Positions 30,575-40,360 of a stretch of 64,000 bases of DNA are shown in pieces; the stretch's first letter is position 1; the number at the start of each line of letters is the position of its first letter. Origin of the DNA: Vibrio gazogenes (lineage in GTDB: Bacteria > Pseudomonadota > Gammaproteobacteria > Enterobacterales > Vibrionaceae); NCBI RefSeq assembly GCF_023920225.1, contig NZ_CP092587.1, forward strand, positions 2,294,001 to 2,358,000, written 5' to 3'. Position numbers and translations under genes: made by a program. The notes beneath the pieces were generated by a model. That model did no database searches, was not told where the DNA came from, and was given only the letters and a program-made list of their open reading frames with translations.

Positions 30575-31369
30575 TCAGAATTTATAAGTGACATCAAAAT
30601 AGTGACCGATACCGGTAGAACGGAGACTGTCCGAGTTCTCGATACCGTAGATGTCTTTATATAGTTTCATGCCATAACCGACTGCATAACGGTCTGAATG
30701 CCAGTAGATACCGTTGAACATTGCACCACCGGTTCCTGAAGTAGCGTACTCTCCCTGCATTCCGAATTGCCAGTCGATGTAACCCTGGTAAGAGATAAAT
30801 GAACCGTTGTCGAATGTATAAAACGGCTTAAACCAGTTAGTCGCCAGATGATAGCCATTCCAGTCTTTTTCATTTCCGCGATAAGTGGCATACAGGTTCA
30901 GCCCAATTTTACCGAGCCAAGGAACTTCAACATCAGAACCCAGACCGATTTTCTGGTTGTTTACATCATATGTGCTACCGTTCGCACCATCCCATTCAAT
31001 CAGAGATGCAATATACAGTTCCTTCACCGGACCAAAAGAAAGATCTTTCCCGGTTAATGCATCAAGAGACATACGCGGGGCAAATTTCATGAACATTTTG
31101 CTTCTTTTATCTGCTTTATCACTATCTGGATCACTGGTCAGGTTAAATACATCAACATAACCATACAGGTCAAACAGACCGGAACGGCCACCGAACTCCA
31201 TTTCCATATAGTCGTGATTAGACTTACCAGGCAGTTCATTGACTGCTCCCATCAGATTGAATTGCAACCATTTATAATCATTTTTATGAATTCCATCTGA
31301 ATAATTTTCAGCAAGTGCAGGTGTTGAAATTGCTGCTAATAAGCTAAGCGCCAGAAGTAATTTACGCAT
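30575..31369 (-). CDS. ompK: OmpK-type nucleoside-specific porin (Tsx family)
   Basis: An outer-membrane beta-barrel of 264 aa. A signal peptide (MRKLLLALSLLAAISTPALA) precedes SDGIHKNDYKWLQFNLMGAV, the conserved start of Vibrio OmpK and Tsx. The protein ends in VTYKF, the aromatic C-terminus used for barrel assembly. Tsx channels admit nucleosides, and OmpK is a known receptor for the vibriophage KVP40. A long A/T-rich upstream region likely holds its promoter. Confidence 0.88.
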   Translation of the reverse strand: MRKLLLALSLLAAISTPALAENYSDGIHKNDYKWLQFNLMGAVNELPGKSNHDYMEMEFGGRSGLFDLYGYVDVFNLTSDPDSDKADKRSKMFMKFAPRMSLDALTGKDLSFGPVKELYIASLIEWDGANGSTYDVNNQKIGLGSDVEVPWLGKIGLNLYATYRGNEKDWNGYHLATNWFKPFYTFDNGSFISYQGYIDWQFGMQGEYATSGTGGAMFNGIYWHSDRYAVGYGMKLYKDIYGIENSDSLRSTGIGHYFDVTYKF

Positions 31370-31693
31370 ATTGAAATCTCTATTTTCTGTGTTGATAACA
31401 ATTCATCAGTGCAATCCATGCACTAATGACATTTGAATTATTTATTGAAATAATATCGATTTATATCTCAAATAAAAGTGCAATTGTTGAAATATAGAAA
31501 AAATATAAGTGATCTTGATCTTATTTTAATTTGAAATATGGAACTTTTATTACAAGTAAGAACTGCATTTTATATGCACCAACATACAACCCATCATCTC
31601 AAAATCACCTTCTAACAGGTCTATTTCCTAAATATAACTAAGTCGATGAGATGTTCGGCAGAAGAGGGCAAGGGCAAGGTGAATTAAAACTCA
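31370..31693. other. Intergenic region upstream of ompK
   Basis: About 320 AT-rich bases lie between the ompK start and the yejK terminator. No gene is visible; the ompK promoter should be here. Confidence 0.5.
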
Positions 31694-31720
31694 AAAGGCT
31701 CCTGAGTAAGGAGCCTTCAT
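31694..31720 (-). terminator. Terminator after yejK
   Basis: AAAGGCTCCT and AGGAGCCTT form a stem with a short loop; on the minus strand T-rich sequence follows. Confidence 0.8.
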
Positions 31721-31736
31721 TCTATATGACATTGTA

Positions 31737-32738
31737 CTAACGGTTTCTCGTCAGTTGATCACGCAAGTTGGGAGGTGTCCCTTTGATGGTCAGTGTATCT
31801 GACTCCGGATCATAAAAAACGCGCTCACCAAGTAACAAACTATCGAAGCTCAGATTTAACCCACCACCGGAGCCAACATATTTTGTCAGTTTGCGAACTG
31901 TAGAGCGATCTGCCGGAAAACTCTCTTCCAACTCATAGCCATGACTTTGAGTGTAATCCCATAACGTCGTCCCGTTGGTATCATCCGGCAGCTCTTGCGA
32001 TAAATCCTTCAACTGAACTTCATCGCCCGATTTAATCTGTTCATTACAGTAATCATAGACCTGCTTTTTGTAAGTAATCGTTTCATCTTTTTCAAACTGA
32101 GCATCACTACAAAAATCTTCCACAGCTTGCATCAATACTAAATTCTGCTGTTTTGAATCCAGACCGACATCGGCTTGAAGAAAATCGAGAAAAAAGTCGG
32201 CAACTTTGCGACCAACCCGCCCTTTAATATAAGTCAGATAACGATTGGAATCCGGGTCTGACTGGTAAAGCGAAAGATCGATACGGGCAGCAATATCCAT
32301 TTGTCGGATATCCAGATAATCCGTAGCACTGATATCCAACCCTTCGGTGATTTTCAGGCTCTGATTCATCGGTAAAAGACCGATGAATAGGTATTGTGTC
32401 GCCAGTGATTGATACTCAGCCATGACCAAAATCCCTTCGTCAGCAAAAGGATACTTGATCAGTTCATCTTTGAGTTTTCTGGCACCGGACTGTGAGAAAT
32501 CATAAAAACTTAAGTCCCCACTTTTGAGCTCACGCAACCAGTTTTGAAATTCACTGTCTGATTGGAAACAGCCAAATCCTTTCGAAGGCTTGGCATTAAA
32601 AACTCGGTGCAATTCAGCGACCAGATTTTCCGTCGAAGCATTGTTTTCTAAAGACTGAGAGCGATAGTTGACAACCAGTTCATCCGATTCATTTTTCAGT
32701 AACTGGTGTAGTATTACATTGGAGAGATCAAGACTCAT
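31737..32738 (-). CDS. yejK: Nucleoid-associated protein YejK
   Basis: A 333-aa member of the NdpA/YejK family found bound to the nucleoid in E. coli. The start MSLDLSNVILHQL and C-terminal region LSFDSLLLGERVFYDPESDTLTIKG-type strand are family features. It is divergent from yejL-yejM, the same gene order as E. coli. Its biochemical activity is not well defined. Confidence 0.9.
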   Translation of the reverse strand: MSLDLSNVILHQLLKNESDELVVNYRSQSLENNASTENLVAELHRVFNAKPSKGFGCFQSDSEFQNWLRELKSGDLSFYDFSQSGARKLKDELIKYPFADEGILVMAEYQSLATQYLFIGLLPMNQSLKITEGLDISATDYLDIRQMDIAARIDLSLYQSDPDSNRYLTYIKGRVGRKVADFFLDFLQADVGLDSKQQNLVLMQAVEDFCSDAQFEKDETITYKKQVYDYCNEQIKSGDEVQLKDLSQELPDDTNGTTLWDYTQSHGYELEESFPADRSTVRKLTKYVGSGGGLNLSFDSLLLGERVFYDPESDTLTIKGTPPNLRDQLTRNR

Positions 32739-32822
32739 AGCGAATTTATCATCGTTGTGGTTTCAGTTGACAGGTATAGTAGGTTATCATAAGCCGTTTT
32801 TACTATCATCGTTAGAGTCTAT

Positions 32823-33047
32823 ATGCCCATTACATCAAAATATAGTGATCAACAAATTGAAACGATCCTGACTGAAATTGCTGCCGTTTTTGATAAACAT
32901 GATGCGTCTCCGGATCTAGTTCTGATGATCGCCGGAAATATCGCAACGAATGTCTTAAATCAAAACGTTGCAGAGAGCCAGAGAAAAGCCATTGCAGAGA
33001 AATTCGCTCAAGCGTTGATATCTTCAATCGACAGTACGATTCACTAA
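32823..33047 (+). CDS. yejL: YejL family protein (UPF0352)
   Basis: A 74-aa acidic helical protein beginning [16 protein letters not shown], matching the UPF0352 family. It is found between yejK and yejM in many gammaproteobacteria. A weak ribosome site precedes it. The function is unknown. Confidence 0.9.
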   Translation: MPITSKYSDQQIETILTEIAAVFDKHDASPDLVLMIAGNIATNVLNQNVAESQRKAIAEKFAQALISSIDSTIH

Positions 33048-33071
33048 CAGAACGGATAAAACGAAAAGAAC

Positions 33072-34871
33072 ATGGTAGAGAGTGAAAACACCTACGGAGA
33101 GCGGGTATCCCGCCTAGTTGGCTGGGGACACTGGTTTGCGTTTTTTAATATCATCGCAGCCATGCTGATCGGTACACGTTATATATCCCAGTCCCCATGG
33201 CCAGAAACATTGTTGGGACAATTTTATTTGGCTGTTTCATGGGTCGGGCATTTTGGTTTTCTTGTTTTTGCCCTCTACCTGTTGGTGCTGTTCCCGCTGA
33301 CGTTTCTTATCCCCTCACGTAAGCTATTCAGGTTTTTTGCGGTCTGTTTTGCAACGATTGGACTCACCGTCCTGCTCATCGATACGCAGTTGTATTTCAA
33401 ACTCAATCTCCATTTAACCCCCGTCGTTTGGGAGGTACTGTTTAGCGATAACTCCAAAACAACGACCAACGATCTTCAGCATCTGTTCGTCTTGTTACCA
33501 CTGATTTTTGCCATGGAAATCGGTTTATCCGAATGGGTATGGCGAAAACAGAGACGCTTGTCGCATAAGCACATTGGCCGACCACTGGCGACCATTTTCT
33601 TTATTAGCTTTATTACGAGTCACCTAATTTACGTCTGGTCTGATGCCTCTTTGTACACACCGGTCACCAGCCAAAAATCAAATTTCCCACTGTCTTATCC
33701 GATGACGGCAAAATCGTTTATGGAAAGACATGGTCTGTTTAATCGAGACGATTATCTCAAGCGTCTGCACGAGAAACAGACCCACAAATCCGTACTGGTT
33801 AACTATCCGTTAGATCCGATCAAATTTGATCGCCGGATTAACCCGCTCAATATTCTGGTCGTGAGTGTCAACAACCTACGTGCCGATATGCTCAACAAGA
33901 AATATATGCCGATGGCGACAATTTTCGCCAAAGATAATTTGAACTTCAGCAATCATTACAGCTCCAGTAATGACATGTTTGGTATTTTCGGACTATTTTA
34001 TGGCCTTCCCAGCAGCTATGCATCGAGCATTAAAATCCAAGGCACATTGCCAGTTCTGCTCGATACTCTGGAAGATCAGAAATACAACTTTGGGCTTTTC
34101 AGTGGCAATAACTTCAGCGATCCACTCTATGCTGAGACCGTATTCAGAGGATTAACATTAAACCACACCCCATTTACGAAAGACGCCAGCAGAGATGAAC
34201 AGACGATTGATGCCTGGTCAAAATGGGTGTCAAATCAATCAGGGCGCTGGTTCAGCTATTTAGAGCTGACGACGGTTCAGGAGTTTGATGCACCGGATAA
34301 TTCATTCGGAAAATCCCAAGACAAACTCAAAAATAACTATGAACTGTCGGTTGAAGCCGCGGACCATGAGATTGGCCAACTGATTAAGAAAGCATATGAG
34401 ATGGGAATCATGGACTCTACCATTGTTGTCATTACATCCAACCATGGCACTGAGTTTAATGAAACCAACACCAACAGTTGGGGCTCTAATACCAACTACA
34501 GTCAGTATCAGTTGAAAGTACCGATGATTATCCACTGGCCGGGCAAAGTCGCTGCTGACTATACCCAGCGCACCAGCCACCTCGATTTTTCAGTGACACT
34601 GTTGCAAGATTTACTCGGTGTTTCTTCAAATCCACATGACTACAGTAGCGGTCAGAACTTGTTTGACGAAAACAAAAGACGTTGGATTTTAGCCGGAGAC
34701 GCCCGAGAATTGGCCCTAGTGACTAAGAATCAAACAACAGTCATTGATAAGTTTGGTAATTTCAAAGTCTTCGATAACAATTACCATCGATTACCCGATA
34801 CCAATCCAACGCTACCAGTTCTCATGCAAGGGTTGACCGAACTGAAACGGTTCTACAGTAAAGACAATTAA
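33072..34871 (+). CDS. yejM: Sulfatase-fold inner membrane protein YejM (PbgA/LapC)
   Basis: This 599-aa protein has a DUF3413 region with five membrane helices (residues 1-190) and a periplasmic alkaline-phosphatase/sulfatase-fold domain (from about 245). In E. coli it senses LPS in the inner membrane and restrains LpxC degradation by LapB-FtsH. Here the domain retains VVSVNNLRADML, TSNHGTEFNE and SHLDF motifs of the fold. The gene is 24 bases downstream of yejL. Confidence 0.9.
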   Translation: MVESENTYGERVSRLVGWGHWFAFFNIIAAMLIGTRYISQSPWPETLLGQFYLAVSWVGHFGFLVFALYLLVLFPLTFLIPSRKLFRFFAVCFATIGLTVLLIDTQLYFKLNLHLTPVVWEVLFSDNSKTTTNDLQHLFVLLPLIFAMEIGLSEWVWRKQRRLSHKHIGRPLATIFFISFITSHLIYVWSDASLYTPVTSQKSNFPLSYPMTAKSFMERHGLFNRDDYLKRLHEKQTHKSVLVNYPLDPIKFDRRINPLNILVVSVNNLRADMLNKKYMPMATIFAKDNLNFSNHYSSSNDMFGIFGLFYGLPSSYASSIKIQGTLPVLLDTLEDQKYNFGLFSGNNFSDPLYAETVFRGLTLNHTPFTKDASRDEQTIDAWSKWVSNQSGRWFSYLELTTVQEFDAPDNSFGKSQDKLKNNYELSVEAADHEIGQLIKKAYEMGIMDSTIVVITSNHGTEFNETNTNSWGSNTNYSQYQLKVPMIIHWPGKVAADYTQRTSHLDFSVTLLQDLLGVSSNPHDYSSGQNLFDENKRRWILAGDARELALVTKNQTTVIDKFGNFKVFDNNYHRLPDTNPTLPVLMQGLTELKRFYSKDN

Positions 34872-34922
34872 ATCAACCTATTGCTTGACTCGTTTCGTTA
34901 AAGGCGTTAGATTACAAACCAT

Positions 34923-34999
34923 CGGACTGTAGCGCAGCTTGGTAGCGCACCGTCATGGGGTGTCGGGGGTCGGAGGTTCAAATCCTCTCAGTCCGACCA
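34923..34999 (+). tRNA. tRNA-Pro (anticodon GGG)
   Basis: The acceptor arms CGGACTG and CAGTCCG pair, and the encoded CCA is at 34997-34999. The anticodon arm CCGTC-ATGGGGT-GTCGG is the same as E. coli proL, giving anticodon GGG. A strong terminator-like hairpin follows. Confidence 0.95.
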
Positions 35000-35007
35000 T
35001 ACACCTA

Positions 35008-35043
35008 AAAGGGAAGTTTTCTTATGAAAACTTCCCTTTTTTC
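35008..35043 (+). terminator. Terminator after tRNA-Pro
   Basis: AAGGGAAGTTTTC and GAAAACTTCCCTT form a long stem with a 4-nt loop and a T-run. Confidence 0.88.
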
Positions 35044-35168
35044 ATTCAGCTAAGCATAGAAAAAATACATTCACTGATAAAAGTCTAATCAAACTCGCAT
35101 AATACTGATAAAAATCAATTTGAAGACTTTACAAGCAAACGAATCATGGTTATGATTTTTGCACTAAA

Positions 35169-35259
35169 GGAGAGATGGCTGAGTGGTTGAAAGCACCGGT
35201 CTTGAAAACCGGCGTACGTTAGTAGCGTACCTAGGGTTCAAATCCCTATCTCTCCGCCA
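35169..35259 (+). tRNA. tRNA-Ser (anticodon UGA), island integration target
   Basis: The acceptor stem pairs GGAGAGA with TCTCTCC, the anticodon loop is CTTGAAA (anticodon TGA), and a long variable arm is present, as in class II serine tRNAs. CCA is encoded. Its 3' part from GTTCAAATCCC onward is repeated at 46140, marking it as the attachment site of the genomic island downstream. Confidence 0.95.
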
Positions 35260-35291
35260 CATTCAAACCCTTGATTTATCAAGGGTTTTTC
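35236..35291 (+). repeat. Attachment-site repeat, left (tRNA-side)
   Basis: This 56-bp stretch covers the last 24 bases of tRNA-Ser and the following terminator hairpin (CCCTTGATTTATCAAGGG). It recurs at 46140-46195 with a single mismatch (A to G at 35267). It is the expected footprint of tyrosine-recombinase integration. Confidence 0.92.
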
Positions 35292-35335
35292 GTTTTTAAG
35301 GTGCTTTAATCGGTCATATAGGATTGACTGAGACA

Positions 35336-36559
35336 ATGTATCTTTTAAAAACAGCCTCTAGTACATACTACACTCGAATTTGCCTACCAAAACTTTTAAA
35401 AGACAAAGGGTTCCCTTTTGACGTAAAAGTTTCTCTGTTCACCAAAAATCGCTCAAACGCTGTGCAACGTCATATCATGGTGCTTTCAGAGTTACATCCC
35501 TTTATCCATGATTTCGACCCTAGTCAGGGACTTACTCTTTTTCAAAAGTTACTATCTGAAAAAATTGAGAAAATCCGAGCAACTTTTCAGGACAAAGATG
35601 TCATCTCTATTCCAGCCAAAAAAACGAGCAAATCTCATCAAAAAGATAAATCAATAAATCACTATTTGGAGAGATTCATCGAGGTTAAAGCACTAGAAAA
35701 ATTAACGGCACTCTCCGTTCATCAACTAAAAACTCGATGCCAACATTTCATCAAAACAATGTCGGTAAAAGTGGTATCCGATATGACCCCATCAACAGCA
35801 ATACAATACCGAGAGCAACTATTAAAGCAGCAACGTTCTGACAAAACGAATCGCGATTATATTGCCGCCATCAGCCAATTTTGTTCATGGTGCATCGCAC
35901 ATGAACTACTCATCGTACACCCCTTTCAACACGTCAAATTACCCAGAAAAAATGGCCAATCAGCACGGGCACGTTGGACACCATCAGAATTAAAAAGAGT
36001 CTTTCGAAGTGGTGCTTTTAAAGATGCTACAGAGCAATTTCAGTTTACATGTCTTCTCATGTTGTATCATGGTTGTCGACCTGGCGAAGCGTGTCAGCTC
36101 TCAATAAATGATGTTTGTTTAAAGTCTAAAATTCTTAGATTTTCTGATCAACTGCCTGAACAACATTTAAAGAACCCTGCTTCTAAACGTGAAATTCCTC
36201 TTCATCAAGCAGTACTGCGAGAAGAATTCATTTCTTACATTTCAAAGCGTCGTGCGCAAGGCCATCGAATGCTTTTCGACTATAGACCTCTAGGAGACAG
36301 CCTTAACTGGAGTAAACAATTTACGACGCACTTTGGCCGTTTACTTAGCCAGCTCGGTTTCCCTTCGGGAAGTCGCCCAACCGCCTATTCCTTTCGACAT
36401 ACGTTTATTGATGAGATGAAACAAAAAAACATCTCGGAGCATATCACTGCACAAATCGTCGGTCATACCTATGACCGAATCACATATGGTCACTATGGAA
36501 AAACTCTGGATATAGAAACTCTTAGAGAATATATAAACCAAATATCCTACGACATATAA
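35336..36559 (+). CDS. Tyrosine recombinase (island integrase)
   Basis: A 407-aa site-specific recombinase. The catalytic residues are visible as HGCRPGEACQ (Arg I), SFRHTF (His-x-x-Arg), GHTYDR (His) and the nucleophile tyrosine in YGHYGKTLD. A SAM-like core-binding domain precedes (about residues 100-200). I use the ATG at 35336, which gives MYLLKTASSTYYTRI; a TTG twelve bases earlier is possible. Its position right beside the tRNA end of the element suggests it is the integrase. Confidence 0.9.
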   Translation: MYLLKTASSTYYTRICLPKLLKDKGFPFDVKVSLFTKNRSNAVQRHIMVLSELHPFIHDFDPSQGLTLFQKLLSEKIEKIRATFQDKDVISIPAKKTSKSHQKDKSINHYLERFIEVKALEKLTALSVHQLKTRCQHFIKTMSVKVVSDMTPSTAIQYREQLLKQQRSDKTNRDYIAAISQFCSWCIAHELLIVHPFQHVKLPRKNGQSARARWTPSELKRVFRSGAFKDATEQFQFTCLLMLYHGCRPGEACQLSINDVCLKSKILRFSDQLPEQHLKNPASKREIPLHQAVLREEFISYISKRRAQGHRMLFDYRPLGDSLNWSKQFTTHFGRLLSQLGFPSGSRPTAYSFRHTFIDEMKQKNISEHITAQIVGHTYDRITYGHYGKTLDIETLREYINQISYDI

Positions 36560-36709
36560 AGGTTTATAATATACAAACAATGATATAAGTATCTGTTTTT
36601 GTTAATAATTATAGAGAAAATAAGGATTTACAAGGCATAAAACTTCCGATAGATTTGCTCACAGATAACAAATACACAACCACAATTTTGTGGCAAAGGA
36701 AGAACATTT

Positions 36710-37798
36710 ATGAAAGTAAAAAACATCGCCAAACAAGTTTTAAAGCTCATGCAAACAGAACTGGCTTATGCAACATTCAAGTCTGATAAAACAAAAATGA
36801 ACAGAATAATAAGAGATCTCGGTGAACACGATATCCAAAACCTCAAATATTCTGATATACGTACGTATATTAACGGTCTTCACCAAAAATATTCTGCTAG
36901 CACAGTGAATGCGCATAAAAGCTTATTGAATAAAATCTATATACACGCGATTGCTGATGGTATTGTCAATACAAATCCTATTAATCAGATTTCATGTTTC
37001 AAACGAGATATTGAAGAACCACAGCCGTTTACTCTTGAAGAAATTGATGCAATTTTAAACTATCAATCAGTATCATTATCAGAAAAATTACTTTTCAAAT
37101 TAGGTATATACACAGGTTTACGTATTAGTGAACTTTTAGCACTTTGTTGGGAAGATATAGATCTTAAAAAACGTATATTATTAGTGCGAAGATCTGTCAT
37201 AGATTCTAAGTATCGTGTACCTAAAACAGCGAAATCAGCACGCTCGGTGGAATTGTCTGAAGATGCATGTGACGTATTAAAACAGTTAGAGCAACACACG
37301 GCATATCTCCGAGCAAGATTTATCTCTATCGTTCAATCAGATAATCACACAGTCAAAAAAGAAAAAGTCCGTTTTGTCTTTATGAATTCTAAAACGAAAA
37401 AGCCTTTCACTGGCTCAAAGCAATATGCTTACTCGTTCTTTACGCCATTGTTGAATAGGTTGAATATTAAACATAGAGGCCCTGGTCATTTACGGCATAC
37501 ATATGCAAGCCAAAGCCTCACCTGTGGGGCTCCAATCGGCTGGATTTCGACGCAAATGGGGCACACTAGCAGTCAGCTAACAGAAAGAAGATATGCACGC
37601 TGGATTACTCAAAATAATCGCGCAAATTATGCCGATCAGCTAGCCGCACACATTGGCACTGCAAACAACACTAAGCAAATAGTGTTACCTAATCGTTCTC
37701 AGTTTGAACAAGAGCACGATAGTGGTATTACAGACTTGTTGAATCTCTTGATTTCTAAGCCAGTCTTAGCCGAAGCACTACTTGGAAGCAGGAAGTAA
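36710..37798 (+). CDS. Second tyrosine recombinase
   Basis: A 362-aa integrase-family protein with GLRISELLALCWEDID (Arg I), HLRHTYASQ (His-x-x-Arg), MGHTSSQLTERRYARW (His and tyrosine). The N-terminal part resembles phage-integrase SAM-like domain (ATFKSDKTKMNRI...). It is same-strand and 150 bases downstream of the first recombinase but is not a copy of it. It may act as an accessory recombinase or be a remnant of another element. No frameshift is visible. Confidence 0.88.
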   Translation: MKVKNIAKQVLKLMQTELAYATFKSDKTKMNRIIRDLGEHDIQNLKYSDIRTYINGLHQKYSASTVNAHKSLLNKIYIHAIADGIVNTNPINQISCFKRDIEEPQPFTLEEIDAILNYQSVSLSEKLLFKLGIYTGLRISELLALCWEDIDLKKRILLVRRSVIDSKYRVPKTAKSARSVELSEDACDVLKQLEQHTAYLRARFISIVQSDNHTVKKEKVRFVFMNSKTKKPFTGSKQYAYSFFTPLLNRLNIKHRGPGHLRHTYASQSLTCGAPIGWISTQMGHTSSQLTERRYARWITQNNRANYADQLAAHIGTANNTKQIVLPNRSQFEQEHDSGITDLLNLLISKPVLAEALLGSRK

Positions 37799-38219
37799 TA
37801 GCGGGAATTGACTAAATGGCCAGTAAACTTAATCCGCTGGCCTTACTGTTTGATATTTATGCTAAAAATTTTTAAAAATGTCAAAAATGCCTTTATTGAT
37901 TTCAAACAAATTCTTTTTGTCCTTGTCATGCATGACAAGAGTTGCCCAGTAAGTCTGTGTCATACGGTAGTGAAAACGGTACAAGGAGTAAATTGCTCAA
38001 AAAGCAAGCAGGATAGCTAACAAATCAGTAGCTATTTATATAGAGAGAGAACTAAGAAAATGACGCATTTTGGCTTGATTCTCAGTTTATTATTTTTAGA
38101 CTCAGCGTGTCAAGCTGACACTTATCTCGATTATTCATATAGTTAGTAAAAAACAATACATTTACATAGTGTTATCTAATTTGAATTTTTTTCATTATTT
38201 TTCCGAGGGGTTGATAGTC
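37799..38219. other. Non-coding stretch with palindromes upstream of the first relaxase-like gene
   Basis: No convincing gene (a 70-residue frame from 37808 has no ribosome site and an odd composition). Inverted repeats include GGCCAG...CTGGCC at 37819-37842 and the compact palindrome GTGTCA-AGC-TGACAC at 38107-38121. The latter lies about 100 bases before a relaxase-like gene and could belong to an origin of transfer; this is a guess from position. Confidence 0.35.
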
Positions 38220-38846
38220 ATGAACTCAAAGTCAGCTACATCAGTCATTCATTTTGATGCATTTCCAAAATATCCGACTCAGAACAAGTTAAGTGCAAGA
38301 CAAGTCATCAAAAAAGATATGCGTCAGTTTGGTTACCCGGCCCGCATTTTGTTTCCTAAGCCGCCTACGCACTTGACTGGACTGACTCTTGATGAAGTTC
38401 TTGTCAAGGCTGAAAAACAAGCTGAATTAGCTCGTGATACCGTGGGGAGGAAGCTCAGAAAAGATGGTTTAATCTTACTGCGTGGATACGTTACTTATCC
38501 TACGCCAATCAAAAAATTGACACAAACTGATCCCAATTTTCGCCCTTGGGTTAAGTTAACTCATTCTTTTCTGCGAAAGCAATTTAATAAGCAGTTTGTT
38601 TCTTCTTTCGCGGCTTTGGACGAGGATTTTTATACTATCCGCTTTTATGTTTTGCCTACTCTTGACGATCAAAATCATCTTGATATTACTTCAATTCACC
38701 CTGCCCTGCGAGCAAGACAACTCGTTAGTAATATATCCAAGGCCAAAAAAGAAGAGGCGTATAACGTCGCGATGCGACAATTTCAAGAAAACTATTATCA
38801 AGAAGTCTCACGTAAGATAGGCTGTCACCGACCGGAGGTTGAGTAG
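38220..38846 (+). CDS. MobV-like relaxase homologue with degenerate active site
   Basis: This 208-aa protein (ATG at 38220 after GAGGGG) aligns along its length with the pseudogene 600 bases downstream: AELARDTVGRKLRKDG, W-rich middle, and a region AALDEDFYTIRFYVLP. In MobV/Pre relaxases that region is H-x-D-E-x-x-x-H-x-H and binds the metal; here D and E remain, but all three histidines are replaced (A, T, R). The copy downstream keeps them. It is therefore probably not an active relaxase. A GTG at 38169 would add 17 residues. Confidence 0.55.
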   Translation: MNSKSATSVIHFDAFPKYPTQNKLSARQVIKKDMRQFGYPARILFPKPPTHLTGLTLDEVLVKAEKQAELARDTVGRKLRKDGLILLRGYVTYPTPIKKLTQTDPNFRPWVKLTHSFLRKQFNKQFVSSFAALDEDFYTIRFYVLPTLDDQNHLDITSIHPALRARQLVSNISKAKKEEAYNVAMRQFQENYYQEVSRKIGCHRPEVE

Positions 38847-39458
38847 CATTCATAGTATTAACGCCCTATGCCGAATGGCCGACTGTCGGGTACTTCGCAC
38901 TACTTAAAGTCTCCAGAAAAGTTTTACCAAATTTTACTTTGTACGAGTTAAGTTAGTCGTTGTGTTGACAGTGAAAAAAAATTCCGATATGAACTCGAAC
39001 ACATCATAACTCCATCGTTAGATGAAAAATTAAAATCAGAAATATATTCCAATTGACTCGCAAAAATATGACTAATATTCTCATTAAAAATATGAATATT
39101 TTATAAATTAATTTTCATATTAAATAGTACATAATAACGGTGCAATGTGTGAATATATTAATAATTCTTATTATGCCAATTTATATATAGCAGAAATTTC
39201 ATCCCTTTAAAGCCCCAGTAAAAAAGCAGTTATTTACATTGAGTTATAATTTAAAAGATAGTTTAAGGTTACTACTGCATCAAAAGCAATAAAATATTTT
39301 ATATTATTGCTAATATAAGTAAATACAATTAATTATATAAAACAAACAAAACAATTATATAAATATTCATATAATCAATTAAATATATAAATATGTGTAT
39401 TTGTTTTTATTTTTTAAGATGGTAATATTAATAAAATAAAGTTAATAGAGAAATAAGA
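38847..39458. other. AT-rich non-coding stretch
   Basis: About 610 bases with A/T-runs and many stops in all frames. I see no gene or structured repeat. It may hold the promoter for the following relaxase pseudogene. Confidence 0.5.
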
Positions 39459-40356
39459 ATGAAAAATATACAAGGCTATCAATTTATTCATCTGGAATTA
39501 TTTTCCAGAATTTCAAGTCGTACTCATAAACGACAGTCAGCAAAAAACATGGCAAAAGAATTATGTCGTAGTCCCTGACGCGTGCCCGCATGTTGCTTCC
39601 CCAAAAAAGCCAGTATTAATTTTTGGTCAAAGTCCATGAGATGCGATCAAGATAGCGGAGCAAAGAGCATCAACAGCAAAGGATGCGATCGGGCGTAAAC
39701 TAAGGAAGGATGCTCTTGTTGTAGCAGCTGGTGTAGCTTCGTATCCGGGCAGAACGTCAGAGATACCTTGGGAATCACCTGAATTACAGAAATGGATTCA
39801 ACTCAATCATAAGTATTTACAAAACAAATATGGTGACAAGTATGTATCTCTTATAGCGCACTGCGACGAAGAATTTTGGCATGTTCACTACATTCTCTTG
39901 CCTGAAATCAATGCTGAGGGTGTACTTGATGTAAGTTCAGTTCACCAAGGTGTTAAAGCGAGAAATACAGTTAAATACGGAAGCGCAAAAGAGAAAATGC
40001 GAGCATATAAAGCTGCCATGCGAGACTTTCAAACCGAATATTATGAACAAGTTTCAGTTCAGTGCGGATTGACCCGGGACGGCCCCAAACGACGACGACT
40101 ATCTCGACGACACTGGATGATAGAGAAAGATGCAGCAAAACGACTAGCATCTGTGAACGATAAAAATCAGCGTATTGAATCCGCATTATCTTTTGCTAGC
40201 AATATAAGCGATAAGTTACAACAGCGTGATATTAATCTTCGTAAAAGAGAAAGAAAACTTGCTCTTATTATAAAGAATCTGTCTAAACGATTTGGCGGTT
40301 TAAAACAATTAAAAAAATATCTTAATCAAAAAAACAATAATGTAGGAATGAGATAA
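39459..40356 (+). pseudogene. MobV-like relaxase, disrupted in its N-terminal third
   Basis: The frame from ATG 39459 stops after about 38 residues. The neighbouring frame then continues the homology (VVVPDACPHVASPKKPV), meets an in-frame TGA at 39637 and runs open from 39640 to 40356. The intact part keeps IGRKLRKDALVVA, the metal-binding signature AHCDEEFWHVHYILLP (H-x-D-E-x-x-x-H-x-H), and CGLTRDGPKRRRLSRR, all typical of MobV/Pre mobilisation proteins. At least one frameshift and one stop are needed to explain it, unless a late start such as the TTG at 39898 is used. Confidence 0.6.
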
Positions 40357-40360
40357 AATT

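Noticed and set aside
37808..38020. 70-residue frame after the second recombinase
   Set aside because: It has no ribosome site, overlaps palindromes and has an unusual composition rich in Cys and Lys, so I left it out of the gene list.
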